From contig NZ_BAHC01000213.1 in the NCBI RefSeq assembly GCF_000298195.1, positions 52,670-116,669 of the forward strand: a stretch of 64,000 nt of DNA. The letters run 5' to 3'. This DNA is from Gordonia rhizosphera NBRC 16068. Its GTDB lineage: Bacteria > Actinomycetota > Actinomycetes > Mycobacteriales > Mycobacteriaceae. The position numbers and the translations under genes are program-made. The stretch's first letter is position 1. Each line of letters opens with the position of its first letter. Under the pieces are notes generated by a model. That model was not told the origin of the DNA. It searched no databases and saw only the letters and a program-made list of their open reading frames with translations. Below are positions 8,128-16,421 of the stretch, in pieces.

Positions 8128-8763
8128 TCAGCGGCTGAAGCGGAGCATGGCGACGAGACCTTCAACGACGTCCTCGAGCACCGCGACCTGCTCGGCGACG
8201 GTGGTGCACTCCAGCAGGCGCTGGCGGTCGGCGGCACCGACGGGCAGGCGAACTGCCCATGCGAACAGGCCGTACTCGCCGAGGTCGTCGACGTCGAACT
8301 CCGGGAGTCCGACGGGCATCGCCTCGGGTTGGGTCGCGGCGACCTCGGCGACGAACTCGCGCAGCGCGCGACCGAGTTTCGCAACCAAAGGCGCGTCGTC
8401 GGGCCCCATCACAGGAAGTGGAAGGATCTCGGTGACCGCCTGCGGGTAAGGGTCGTCGGGCAGCCATTCGGTCACGCGGAACCGCTCGGTGCCGGTGCAC
8501 GTCAGCGAGGCTTGGCCGTCCGCCTGCTGCAGCAGGTTCTCGATCCGGGCGAAGGTGCCGACGTCATGCCGCACGTCGCCGCCACCGACCTCATGCCCCC
8601 GCGCGATGAGAACCACGCCGAACCGTCCGGACTCTCGAGACGTGCCCAGACAATCGACGAGCATCTGCCGGTAGCGCGGCTCGAAGATGCGCAGCGGCAG
8701 CGGCTCGCCCGGCAACAGCGCGGTGCCCAACGGGAACATCGGGGTCACGGGTGAGCCCGACAT
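8128..8763 (-). CDS. LON substrate-binding (N-terminal) domain protein
   Basis: 211 residues matching only the N-terminal LAN domain of Lon proteases: PMFPLGTALLPGEPLPLRIFEPRY at the start, a GVVLIARG strand, and TGTERFRV near the middle. No AAA+ or Ser-Lys protease domain is present, so it is a stand-alone LON-domain protein. This class is common in actinobacteria and its role is not established. ATG start at 8763; mhuD lies directly upstream on the same strand (12 bp). Confidence 0.85.
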   Translation of the reverse strand: MSGSPVTPMFPLGTALLPGEPLPLRIFEPRYRQMLVDCLGTSRESGRFGVVLIARGHEVGGGDVRHDVGTFARIENLLQQADGQASLTCTGTERFRVTEWLPDDPYPQAVTEILPLPVMGPDDAPLVAKLGRALREFVAEVAATQPEAMPVGLPEFDVDDLGEYGLFAWAVRLPVGAADRQRLLECTTVAEQVAVLEDVVEGLVAMLRFSR

Positions 8764-8775
8764 CGGCGGCGTGAG

Positions 8776-9084
8776 TCAGGCCTGCGGTCTGGCGTCGAGT
8801 ACGACCTCGAACTCGAGCAGGTCCGCGCCGCTGGCGACCGGCTTGGCGCGCTCGCCCGAATGGGCCTCACGTGCGGGGCCCGATACCCATGCCTGGAAGT
8901 CCTCCTCGGACTCCCACTGGGTCACCACGAAGTACCGGTCGTCGCCCTTCACCGGGCGCAACAACTGGAATCCGAGGAAGCCCTTGGACCCGTCCACCGA
9001 GTGGGCGCGATGCGCGAAGCGCTTCTCGAGTTCCGGCCCGGCGCCCTCGGGCACCGAGATTGCGTTTATCTTCACCACTGCCAT
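8776..9084 (-). CDS. mhuD: MhuD-type haem-degrading monooxygenase
   Basis: 102 residues starting MAVVKINAI. It aligns from memory almost end to end with M. tuberculosis MhuD (Rv3592). The haem-site residues Asn7, Arg26, Trp66 and His75 all fall at the MhuD numbering. MhuD opens haem without releasing CO, giving mycobilin and iron. The ferredoxin-like fold (ABM superfamily) is short, so the start at 9084 is favoured over an upstream start at 9174. Neighbouring genes follow the Rv3592-Rv3588c order. I see no IdeR box in its upstream region. Confidence 0.92.
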   Translation of the reverse strand: MAVVKINAISVPEGAGPELEKRFAHRAHSVDGSKGFLGFQLLRPVKGDDRYFVVTQWESEEDFQAWVSGPAREAHSGERAKPVASGADLLEFEVVLDARPQA

Positions 9085-9104
9085 GTCGTCCACCCTACTG
9101 GTGC

Positions 9105-9148
9105 GTCGTGAGTACCTTGGCGAGAAGTCGTGAGTACCTTGGCGAGAA
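9105..9148. repeat. 22-bp exact tandem duplication in a divergent promoter region
   Basis: Two abutting exact copies of a 22-bp unit (9105-9126 and 9127-9148; the unit begins GTCGTGAGTACC and ends TTGGCGAGAA). They lie between the divergent mhuD (-) and DUF427 (+) genes, ending about 17 bp before the DUF427 ribosome site. Confidence 0.8.
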
Positions 9149-9176
9149 GGAGACGATCCGGCATGGAGGTGCACAC

Positions 9177-9545
9177 ATGACCCGTCGGCGACGCGAACCG
9201 GGAGCCGATCACCCGATCACCATCGAGCCGACCGCGGGTCGAGTCGTGGTGCGTGTCGGCGACATCGTGGTCGCCGACACCGTCTCCGCGCTGACGCTGC
9301 GGGAGGCGTCCTACCCGCCGGTGCAGTACATACCGCTCGCCGACGTGGACCGTTCCGTCCTGCGCGACAGCGCCACCACCACCTACTGCCCGTACAAGGG
9401 TGACTGCAACTACCACGATCTCGTCCTGGACGACGACGAGGTCACCGACGCGGTGTGGACCTATCGCGACCCGTACCCCGCGGTTTCCGACATCGCCGGA
9501 CATGTTGCGTTCTACCCGCATCGGGTCGACGTGGCGTCGGCCTGA
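9177..9545 (+). CDS. DUF427 domain protein
   Basis: 122 residues matching the DUF427 fold: VRVGDIVVADT, REASYPPVQYIPLADV, TYCPYKGDCNYHD (about 60-72) and YPAVSDIAGHVAFYP. Function unknown; the family occurs widely in actinobacteria and proteobacteria. The ATG at 9177 has a GGAGG site 8 bp upstream. It is divergent from mhuD and separated from the following hydrolase by only 29 bp. Confidence 0.85.
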   Translation: MTRRRREPGADHPITIEPTAGRVVVRVGDIVVADTVSALTLREASYPPVQYIPLADVDRSVLRDSATTTYCPYKGDCNYHDLVLDDDEVTDAVWTYRDPYPAVSDIAGHVAFYPHRVDVASA

Positions 9546-9574
9546 ATCGGGCACGCTGCCATACGCTTGAGCCC

Positions 9575-10390
9575 GTGATCGCCCATCCCTCAGCCCCCGC
9601 CGACACCGGTCTCCTCGATCATGGTGGCCCGGTGGATGCCGACGGGACGCCGGTACGCGGCGTCGGCCCCATCGTGCTGTTGCACGGGCTCATGGGCCGA
9701 GGCCGGACCTGGCGGCGTCAGATCCCCTGGCTGCGACGACACGGACGCGTCTTCACCTTCGACGCGGCATTCCACACCGGCGCCGACGACACGCCCCCCG
9801 ACGATCCGTCCGACCTCAGCACCGACCGATTCGTCGCCGATCTCGCCGAGATCCTGGTGTGGATCGACCAGGGTCCGGCGGTTCTCGTCGGCCACTCGAT
9901 GGGCGCCCTGCACGCCTGGTGTACCGCGGCGAGATATCCGGAGATGGTGTCCGCATTGGTGATCGAGGACATGGCACCCGACTTCCGCGGGCAGACGACC
10001 CGCACGTGGACGCCGTGGTTCGACAGCTGGCCGCAGCGTTTCGGGTCGCTCGCCGCAGCGGAGCGGATGTTCGGCGGGGTCGCGGGCCGCTACTTCTACG
10101 AGGCGTTCGACGATGGGCGCCTGCACGGGAGCCTGCAGATCTGGGCCGACATCGCCGAGGAGTGGGGTGGCCGCGACTTCTGGGCCGAGTGGTCGTCGGT
10201 GCGCGTCCCGTCGCTCGTGATCGAGGCCGAGCACACCGTGACCCCGCCCGGGCAGATGCGGAAGATGTGTTCGGTCAACGACTTCGCGCAGTACCTGCGG
10301 GTCGTCGGCGCCGGTCACCTCGTCCACGACGACGCGCCCGACGAGTATCGTGGCGCGGTCGAGGCATTCCTGTCGATGCTGCCGTCCTGA
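9575..10390 (+). CDS. alpha/beta hydrolase (Rv3591c-like)
   Basis: 271 residues with a standard alpha/beta-hydrolase layout: LLHGLMG oxyanion strand (about 33-39), nucleophile elbow GHSMGA (about 109-114), an acidic residue in VIEAEH, and a catalytic His in GAGHLVHDD near the C-terminus. GTG start. M. tuberculosis has a hydrolase at the same position next to mutY and mhuD, supporting orthology. The substrate is unknown. Confidence 0.85.
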   Translation: MIAHPSAPADTGLLDHGGPVDADGTPVRGVGPIVLLHGLMGRGRTWRRQIPWLRRHGRVFTFDAAFHTGADDTPPDDPSDLSTDRFVADLAEILVWIDQGPAVLVGHSMGALHAWCTAARYPEMVSALVIEDMAPDFRGQTTRTWTPWFDSWPQRFGSLAAAERMFGGVAGRYFYEAFDDGRLHGSLQIWADIAEEWGGRDFWAEWSSVRVPSLVIEAEHTVTPPGQMRKMCSVNDFAQYLRVVGAGHLVHDDAPDEYRGAVEAFLSMLPS

Positions 10391-10408
10391 CCCGGCTGTC
10401 CGCGACCG

Positions 10409-11305
10409 TCAGTCGGCCTCACCCGCAAGGCAATAGCGGCCGTCGGCGGTGAGTTCGACGAGGCCGTCGACGAGCAGGGAGTCCAGTGCGCGGTCGCGCT
10501 GTGCGGTGTCGGTGGTCCACGCGATGTCGAGGCGGTCGCGCGTCACCGGATGGTCGGTGTCGCGCAGGACGTCGAGCAGTAGGCCCCGCACCTGACGGTC
10601 GGTGCCGGCGAACTTCTGCACCTTGCGCGGCGGTCCGGTGTGGGCGGGTCGGCCCAGGCGCACCCAGGTGCAGTCGGTGAGCGGGCAATCGTCGCAGCGC
10701 GGGGTGCGCGCGGTGCACACGAGTGCGCCGAGCTCCATGAGTGCCGCCGAGAACCGGGGTGCCGTCGTCGCGAACGTGTCGTCCGGGTCGCGGGGGAGCA
10801 GCGCCGACGCGTCGTCGAGGTCGGTGCGCGACGGATTGCCGGGCTGTTCGCGACCGTGCACCGCCCGGGCGATGACGCGGCGCACGTTGGTGTCCACGAC
10901 CGGCACCGGCTGCCCGTAGGCGAAGCAGGCGACCGCGCGGGCGGTGTAGTCGCCGATGCCGGGCAGGGTCAGCATCGTCGCGACTTCGTCGGGGACCCGA
11001 TCGCCGTGCTGCTCGGCGAGCACCCCGGCGCACTCGTGCAGCCGCAGAGCCCGCCGCGGATACCCGAGCTTGCCCCAGGCACGAAGCACCTCACCGGCAG
11101 ACGCCGCGGCCATCGCCGACGGCACCGGCCAGCGCCGCACCCACTCATGCCACGGTCCGATCACCCGGGAGACCGGCGTCTGCTGGAGCATGATCTCGCT
11201 GATCAGGATCTGCCACCCGGACAAGCCGGGTTCGCGCCACGGCAGGTCCCGCTCGTGACGATCGAACCAACCGAGGAGCACACCGGATGGCACACTAGTG
11301 GTCAT
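10409..11305 (-). CDS. mutY: A/G-specific adenine DNA glycosylase
   Basis: 298 residues. Catalytic Glu37 lies in SEIMLQQTP, the helix-hairpin-helix LPGIG is at 114-118, and catalytic Asp138 is in VVDTNV, the same numbers as E. coli MutY. The [4Fe-4S] cysteines are Cys197, 204, 207 and 212; the last spacing is four residues instead of the usual five. MutY removes adenine opposite 8-oxoguanine. The ATG at 11305 overlaps the ATG of the divergent carbonic anhydrase (CATG); either start could really lie further in, but the protein N-terminus looks right in length. Confidence 0.93.
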   Translation of the reverse strand: MTTSVPSGVLLGWFDRHERDLPWREPGLSGWQILISEIMLQQTPVSRVIGPWHEWVRRWPVPSAMAAASAGEVLRAWGKLGYPRRALRLHECAGVLAEQHGDRVPDEVATMLTLPGIGDYTARAVACFAYGQPVPVVDTNVRRVIARAVHGREQPGNPSRTDLDDASALLPRDPDDTFATTAPRFSAALMELGALVCTARTPRCDDCPLTDCTWVRLGRPAHTGPPRKVQKFAGTDRQVRGLLLDVLRDTDHPVTRDRLDIAWTTDTAQRDRALDSLLVDGLVELTADGRYCLAGEAD

Positions 11306-11960
11306 GAACAAAGTGACCCCGGCCGCCGCGTGGAAGATCCTGCGTGAGGGCAATGACCGTTTCGTTGCAGGTGAGTCTCAACATCCCAGTCAGGGTATCG
11401 AGGACCGTGCGCGACTGGCGGCCGGGCAGAGCCCCAAATCGGTGCTGTTCGGCTGTGCGGACTCCCGCCTGGCCGCCGAGATCATCTTCGATCAGGGGCT
11501 CGGCGACATGTTCGTCATCCGCACCGCGGGTCATGTGCTCGACTCGGCGGTGCTCGGCTCGCTGGAGTACGCGGCGGAGGTGCTCGAGGTGCCGCTGATC
11601 GTCATCCTCGGCCACGACAGCTGCGGTGCGGTGAAGGCGACGCTCGATGCCCTCGACGACCTGCGGATTCCCGGTGGTTACATCCGTGACCTCGTCGAGC
11701 GGGTCACGCCCAGCATCCTCGCCGGCCGCAGCGAGGGGCTCACGCGCGTCGACGAGTTCGAGGCGCGCCACGTGGTGGAGACCGGCCGCCTGATCATGCA
11801 GCGCAGCCGGATCATCGCCGACCGGGTCGCGACGGGCAAGCTCGCCATCGCCGGCCTCACCTACAAGCTGAGTGACGGCCGGGTACACCTGCGCGGTTCC
11901 TACGGCGAACTCGGGGACGCCGTGAGCGTCGTTCCCGACGTCACCGCCGAAGCCGTCTGA
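11304..11960 (+). CDS. canB: beta-class carbonic anhydrase
   Basis: 218 residues with the beta-carbonic anhydrase zinc set: Cys51, Asp53 and Arg55 in CADSR, and His104 and Cys107 in GHDSC. It interconverts CO2 and bicarbonate in the cytoplasm. Position next to mutY and before a Rv3587c-like membrane protein matches M. tuberculosis canB (Rv3588c). A GTG at 11298 is an alternative start. No good ribosome site is visible, which would fit a leaderless message. Confidence 0.92.
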   Translation: MNKVTPAAAWKILREGNDRFVAGESQHPSQGIEDRARLAAGQSPKSVLFGCADSRLAAEIIFDQGLGDMFVIRTAGHVLDSAVLGSLEYAAEVLEVPLIVILGHDSCGAVKATLDALDDLRIPGGYIRDLVERVTPSILAGRSEGLTRVDEFEARHVVETGRLIMQRSRIIADRVATGKLAIAGLTYKLSDGRVHLRGSYGELGDAVSVVPDVTAEAV

Positions 11961-12082
11961 GCCAACCCGGGCCTGAACCCCAACTTTAGACTTTCCGCCG
12001 GTCAGGGCGTGTTTGCCGCTGTTTGCGCGACACGCCGAGCCGGGTCGGACGGTGGTTTCTCCCCGGCCGTTACCTTGGTGCC

Positions 12083-12856
12083 GTGATCGAACCGCAGGGC
12101 CCACTCCCACCCGAGATCTATTGGCGACGACGCGTCGTCGCGATCGGTGGTGTGGCCCTGGTCATCGCCTTGGTCGTCGTGCTGATCGTGTGGGCGACCG
12201 GCGGGGACAGCAATCCGGACAACACTGCTGCGCAGTCGTCGGCCACGTCGTCGACCACCGCATCCGCCTATCCGTCGGAGTCGGGCGCCAGCGAATCGGC
12301 CGACGCTTACGGAGGCTACGGCGGATCGGGTGGTTCCGGCGGTTCCGGCGGCGGGGGAGGAACCGCTGGTGGCACCGCGGCGTCGGCCTCGGCGGGCGCA
12401 CCGGTGCCGAGTGGGGTCGCGGACACGCCGGTCCCCGTACCGGCCTCGGGTCTGTGCCCGGACTCGAACATCTCGGTCGTGCTCTACACCGACAAGCCGA
12501 CCTACACGACCGGCGACCAGCCGGTGTTCACCATCGTGACCACCAACGCCGGACTCACCGAATGCACCCGCGACGTCGGCAAGGCGGCGCAGGACGTCAT
12601 CGTCCGCACCCTCGACGGCACACGCACGCTGTGGTCGGCGCGGGACTGCTCGCCGCTGCAGACGGTCAACAACGTGACCCTCAAGCCGTCTCAGCAGGTG
12701 CGCGACACCATCACCTGGTCGGGCACCACCAGCACCCCCGGCTGTGACACCCCGCGCGTCCCGGTCCCGGTCGGGTCGTATCAGGCCATCGGCAAGATCG
12801 GGGAGAAGGAATCAGCGCCGATCACCTTCAACGTGGTGGCGCCGGCCCAGCCGTAG
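12083..12856 (+). CDS. Membrane-anchored protein, Rv3587c-like
   Basis: 257 residues beginning (GTG) IEPQGPLPPEIYWRRR, a strong N-terminal signature of the Rv3587c family. One transmembrane helix follows (about 20-40), then a Ser/Gly/Ala linker with GGSGGSGG repeats. The extracytoplasmic beta-rich domain has two cysteine pairs. Function unknown. A TAGACT -10-like box lies at 11987-11992 and a TACCTT at about 12071; the latter would give a message starting almost at the GTG. Confidence 0.8.
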   Translation: MIEPQGPLPPEIYWRRRVVAIGGVALVIALVVVLIVWATGGDSNPDNTAAQSSATSSTTASAYPSESGASESADAYGGYGGSGGSGGSGGGGGTAGGTAASASAGAPVPSGVADTPVPVPASGLCPDSNISVVLYTDKPTYTTGDQPVFTIVTTNAGLTECTRDVGKAAQDVIVRTLDGTRTLWSARDCSPLQTVNNVTLKPSQQVRDTITWSGTTSTPGCDTPRVPVPVGSYQAIGKIGEKESAPITFNVVAPAQP

Positions 12857-12861
12857 CGTTC

Positions 12862-12960
12862 CCAACCGCTGGACGAGTAGCGACCGCCCCGCCGCTCGAT
12901 ACGCCACTCACTCCGTTCGCGGCTCGATCGGCGGAAATGTTGCGGCTCGATCGGCGGAAA
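12862..12960. repeat. Degenerate dispersed repeat plus a 19-bp direct repeat
   Basis: 12862-12907 resembles the repeat found in the 3' end of ispD (it shares CGAGTAGCGA and a CGATACG/GTATCGAG-like end followed by CCACTC). Next to it, GCGGCTCGATCGGCGGAAA occurs twice (12919-12937 and 12942-12960). The region lies between convergent genes and is non-coding. Confidence 0.55.
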
Positions 12961-12965
12961 GCTGC

Positions 12966-13973
12966 CTACGTCGTCGCGCGTGCGATGAGTTCGACCGGCA
13001 ACCGGGTGGTCTCCGGCTCGCGGCCTTCGACGAGGTCGAGCAGGCGCCGCGCCGCGGTCTCGCCGATCTGCCGTGCCGGCGAGCGCACCGTGGTCAACGG
13101 AACCGGGAGTTGCGCGACGATGGGGATGTCGTTGTAGCCGACCAGAGCCAGGTCGTCGGGGATCGTCAGACCCAGATCCCGGGCCACTCCCATGACACCG
13201 ATGGCGATCGTGTCGGAGACGGTGAAGATCGCATGCGGGCGGTCGGGTCGGTCGAGTAGTCGTCGTCCGGCCTCGATCCCGCCGTCGACCTCGAATGTCG
13301 ACGCCATGACGCGCTCGGGTCGCAGCGGCACCGATGCCGATTCGAGCGCCGCCCGGAATCCCGCGACACGGTCGCTCGCGGTCGTCGCGTGGGTGGGGCC
13401 CGCGATGACCGCGAGGTCGGTGTGTCCGCGATCGAGTAGATGCCGCGCGGCGAGGTAGCCGCCGTGGCGGTCGTCGCCGCCGACGAAGGGCAGTCCGGCG
13501 TCGGCGTGCCGGGTGACCGCCAGCAACGGCACGTTGCCGATCGACAGTGAGTCGATGAACGGTCGTCCCGGGGTGTGCAGGCTGCTCATGATCAGCCCGT
13601 CCACCTGCCGGCCGACGAGGAGTTCGATGGCCCGACGTTGCGCGTCGAGATTGTCGGGTGGGCTCGACAGGAGCACCGAGTAGCCCGCGCGCGTGGCTGC
13701 TTCCTCGATGCCCTGATAGGTGGTCGCGACGACGCCGTCGGTCAACCGGGTCATGACCACACCGAGCGTCGTCGTCTTCCGCGTGCGCAGGCTGGCCGCC
13801 CACAGGTTGGGCTGGTAACCGAGCTCTGCGGCGACCTGGCGCACCCGCAACGCCGATGCGGACCAGCCGTCGGCGGGTTCCGGTTGCCGCAACACCCGCG
13901 ATGCGGTCGACACGTGGACACCGGCACGTTCCGCGATCTCCTTGAGGGTCGGTGCCCGGTGTTCACTGCGCAC
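12966..13973 (-). CDS. LacI-family transcriptional regulator
   Basis: 335 residues. The N-terminal HTH reads PTLKEIAERAGVHVSTASRVL (about 8-28), followed by the LacI hinge and a periplasmic-binding-like effector domain (TTTLGVVM to the end). It is divergent from a glutaryl-CoA dehydrogenase/CoA-transferase pair, with a clear LacI-type inverted repeat in the shared promoter, so it most likely controls that pair. The GTG at 13973 is chosen for its spacing from a GAGGGG ribosome site; a GTG at 13985 is closer than allowed. The effector is unknown; glutarate or glutaryl-CoA is a guess from the neighbours. Confidence 0.88.
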   Translation of the reverse strand: MRSEHRAPTLKEIAERAGVHVSTASRVLRQPEPADGWSASALRVRQVAAELGYQPNLWAASLRTRKTTTLGVVMTRLTDGVVATTYQGIEEAATRAGYSVLLSSPPDNLDAQRRAIELLVGRQVDGLIMSSLHTPGRPFIDSLSIGNVPLLAVTRHADAGLPFVGGDDRHGGYLAARHLLDRGHTDLAVIAGPTHATTASDRVAGFRAALESASVPLRPERVMASTFEVDGGIEAGRRLLDRPDRPHAIFTVSDTIAIGVMGVARDLGLTIPDDLALVGYNDIPIVAQLPVPLTTVRSPARQIGETAARRLLDLVEGREPETTRLPVELIARATT

Positions 13974-14036
13974 GCTCGCCGTCACTCCCCTCGATCGCGC
14001 GTTGACCGTCCTGTCCAGACCACCTACATTAGTCGA

Positions 14037-14052
14037 TGCAAACGTTCTTGCA
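14037..14052. promoter_or_regulatory. LacI-type operator in the divergent promoter
   Basis: TGCAAACGTTCTTGCA: 5-bp arms TGCAA/TTGCA around ACGTTC, with the central CG typical of LacI-family sites. It lies 24 bp upstream of the glutaryl-CoA dehydrogenase start and 64 bp from the regulator start. Confidence 0.65.
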
Positions 14053-14075
14053 ATCGTTCTTACCTGGAGGCACCG

Positions 14076-15263
14076 ATGGCTCGGCCCGAGACCCTGACCC
14101 AACTCTTCGCGCTCGACTCGCTCCTGACGCCGGAGGAGATCGCGATCCGCAACACGGTCCGGGAATTCGGCAACGAGCGTCTTCGCCCCTACGTCGCCGA
14201 CTGGTTCGAGAACGCGCAATTGCCGGTCCGCGAAGTCGCCAAGGAACTCGGTTCGCTCGGTGCGCTGGGCATGCATCTCGAGGGCTACGGCTGCCCGGGA
14301 ACGAGTGCGACCGCCTACGGCCTGGCCTGCCTGGAACTCGAGGCGGTCGATTCGGGCCTGCGCAGCCTGGTGTCGGTGCAGGGTTCGCTGGCGATGTTCT
14401 CGATCCATCACTGGGGTAGCGAGGAGCAGAAGCAGGAGTGGCTGCCGCGCATGGCCGCCGGTGACGCCCTCGGCTGCTTCGGCCTGACCGAACCCGACTT
14501 CGGCTCGAACCCCGCCGGCATGCGGACCAACGCCAAGCGCGACGGCGACGACTGGGTGCTCGACGGCACCAAGATGTGGATCACCAACGGGTCGGTGGCC
14601 GACGTCGCCGTCGTCTGGGCACAGACCGACCTCGACGACAGCCCGCGCGGCATCCGCGGCTTCGTCGTCCCGACCGACACCCCGGGATTCTCCGCACCCG
14701 AGATCAAGAAGAAGATGTCGCTGCGCGCGTCGATCACCTCCGAGCTCGTGCTCGACGGTGTGCGGCTGCCGTCGTCGGCGATGCTGCCGAAGGCAGCAGG
14801 TCTGCGCGGCCCGCTCACCGCGCTCGGCGAGGCCCGGTTCGGCATCGTGTTCGGCGCGATCGGTGCCGCACGCGACTGCCTCGAAGCGGCGATCGACTAC
14901 GCCGAGTCGCGTGAGGTGTTCGACAAGCCGCTGGCCGCATACCAGCTCACCCAGGCCAAGATCGCCGACATGGCCCTCGAGGTCGGCAAAGGGCATCTAT
15001 TGGCCTACCACCTGGGCCGGCTCAAGGACCGCGGGGAGATCCGGCCCGAGCAGGTCAGCACCGGCAAGCTCAACAACGTCCGCGAGGCCATCGCGATCGC
15101 GCGTGAATGCCGAACCATCCTGGGCGCCAACGGCATCACCCTCGAATACCCGGTGATCCGGCATGCGAACAACCTCGAGTCGGTGCTCACCTACGAGGGC
15201 ACCGCCGAGGTTCATCAGCTCACTATCGGCAAGGCGCTGACCGGTCAGGACGCGTTCCGGTGA
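14076..15263 (+). CDS. gcdH: Glutaryl-CoA dehydrogenase (acyl-CoA dehydrogenase family)
   Basis: 395 residues, close to mature glutaryl-CoA dehydrogenases. Signatures: RSLVSVQGSLAM, GCFGLTEPDFGSNP, KMWITNGSVAD, an IRGFVV strand, LRASITSELVLDGV, and LEYPVIRHANNLE. The catalytic base is Glu374 in YEGT. The enzyme oxidises and decarboxylates glutaryl-CoA to crotonyl-CoA. The match over the whole length to the vertebrate and proteobacterial enzymes is stronger than to medium- or short-chain acyl-CoA dehydrogenases. ATG with a CTGGAGG site. The stop overlaps the next start (GTGA). Confidence 0.88.
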   Translation: MARPETLTQLFALDSLLTPEEIAIRNTVREFGNERLRPYVADWFENAQLPVREVAKELGSLGALGMHLEGYGCPGTSATAYGLACLELEAVDSGLRSLVSVQGSLAMFSIHHWGSEEQKQEWLPRMAAGDALGCFGLTEPDFGSNPAGMRTNAKRDGDDWVLDGTKMWITNGSVADVAVVWAQTDLDDSPRGIRGFVVPTDTPGFSAPEIKKKMSLRASITSELVLDGVRLPSSAMLPKAAGLRGPLTALGEARFGIVFGAIGAARDCLEAAIDYAESREVFDKPLAAYQLTQAKIADMALEVGKGHLLAYHLGRLKDRGEIRPEQVSTGKLNNVREAIAIARECRTILGANGITLEYPVIRHANNLESVLTYEGTAEVHQLTIGKALTGQDAFR

Positions 15264-16390
15264 CGAGTGCACTGAACGGGCTGGTCATCGCCGACTTCGG
15301 CCGGGTGCTCGCCGGGCCGTATGCGACGATGCTGCTCGCCGACCTCGGCGCGGAGGTCGTCAAGGTGGAACGTCCGGGCTCGGGCGACGACACGCGAAGC
15401 TGGGGGCCGCCGTGGGTCGGCGATGAATCCTCGTACTTCCTGTCGGTCAACCGCAACAAGGAGTCGGTGGCGCTCGACCTTGCCGATCCCGACGGGTTCG
15501 AGGCGGCCCGACGTCTCGTCGACCGTGCCGACGTCGTGGTGGAGAACTTCCTTCCTGGCACTATGGACCGGCTCGGCCTCGGGTATGAGGCTGTTGCGCA
15601 ACGTAATCCGGATATCGTCTATTGCTCGGTGACCGGATTCGGCGGCAACAACCAACTGCCCGGCTACGACCTGCTCATCCAGGCGGTCGGCGGGCTGATG
15701 AGTATCACCGGCCCAGATCCCTACACCCCGACCAAGGTGGGTGTCGCGATGGTCGACGTGATCACCGGACTGCATGCGGCGGTGGGGATTCTGGCGGCTC
15801 TACGGCATCGGGACCGCACCGGCGAGGGTCAGCGGGTGGAGGTGAACCTGCTGTCGTCGTTGCTGTCGGCATTGGTCAATCAGACCTCGGGCTATGTCGC
15901 CGCCGGGGTGGTGCCCCATGCCATGGGTAACCGGCATCCGAGCATCGCGCCATACGAGGTATTCCAGGCAAGTGACCGTCCGCTGGTACTCGCCGTCGGG
16001 AACGATCGGCAGTTCGCAGCGCTCGTCGACGTGCTCGGACGGCCGGAACTGGCTGCAGACCAAAGGTTCTCGACGAACGAGGCGCGGGTGGCGAACCGGG
16101 AGGAACTCGGCGGGATCCTCAACGTCGTGCTCGCCGCCGACACCGCCGACGCCTGGTTCGCCGCACTCACCGCCCGGCGGGTGCCCTGCGGGCCGCTCAA
16201 CGACATCGCCGATGCCATCGCGCTGGCCGGCCGGTTGGGTCTGGACCCGGTCATCACGATCGACGACGAGCACCGTGACGCGCCGATCCGACAGGTGGCC
16301 AACCCAATCCGATTGAGTGCCACACCGCCGACGTATCGCTCCGCGCCGCCGCGCCTGGGCGAACACAACTCCATGGCGCCGCAGGCGTAG
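15260..16390 (+). CDS. Class III (CaiB/BaiF) CoA-transferase, probable succinyl-CoA:glutarate type
   Basis: 376 residues of the family III CoA-transferase fold: LNGLVIADFGRVLAGP at the N-terminus, VERPGSGDDTR, VENFLPGTMDRLGL, and the catalytic Asp137 in GYDLL. GTG start overlaps the stop of gcdH, so the two are translated together. In proteobacteria a class III transferase next to gcdH loads CoA onto glutarate; the same job is inferred here. Together they would feed free glutarate (from lysine breakdown) to crotonyl-CoA. Confidence 0.82.
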   Translation: MTSALNGLVIADFGRVLAGPYATMLLADLGAEVVKVERPGSGDDTRSWGPPWVGDESSYFLSVNRNKESVALDLADPDGFEAARRLVDRADVVVENFLPGTMDRLGLGYEAVAQRNPDIVYCSVTGFGGNNQLPGYDLLIQAVGGLMSITGPDPYTPTKVGVAMVDVITGLHAAVGILAALRHRDRTGEGQRVEVNLLSSLLSALVNQTSGYVAAGVVPHAMGNRHPSIAPYEVFQASDRPLVLAVGNDRQFAALVDVLGRPELAADQRFSTNEARVANREELGGILNVVLAADTADAWFAALTARRVPCGPLNDIADAIALAGRLGLDPVITIDDEHRDAPIRQVANPIRLSATPPTYRSAPPRLGEHNSMAPQA

Positions 16391-16421
16391 GCCCGGGTCG
16401 CCTCGGAAACCTGCGCGCCGG

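Noticed and set aside
13974..14996. Extended N-terminus of the LacI-type regulator opposite gcdH
   Set aside because: The added part is a shadow of the glutaryl-CoA dehydrogenase gene; the HTH must be at the N-terminus.
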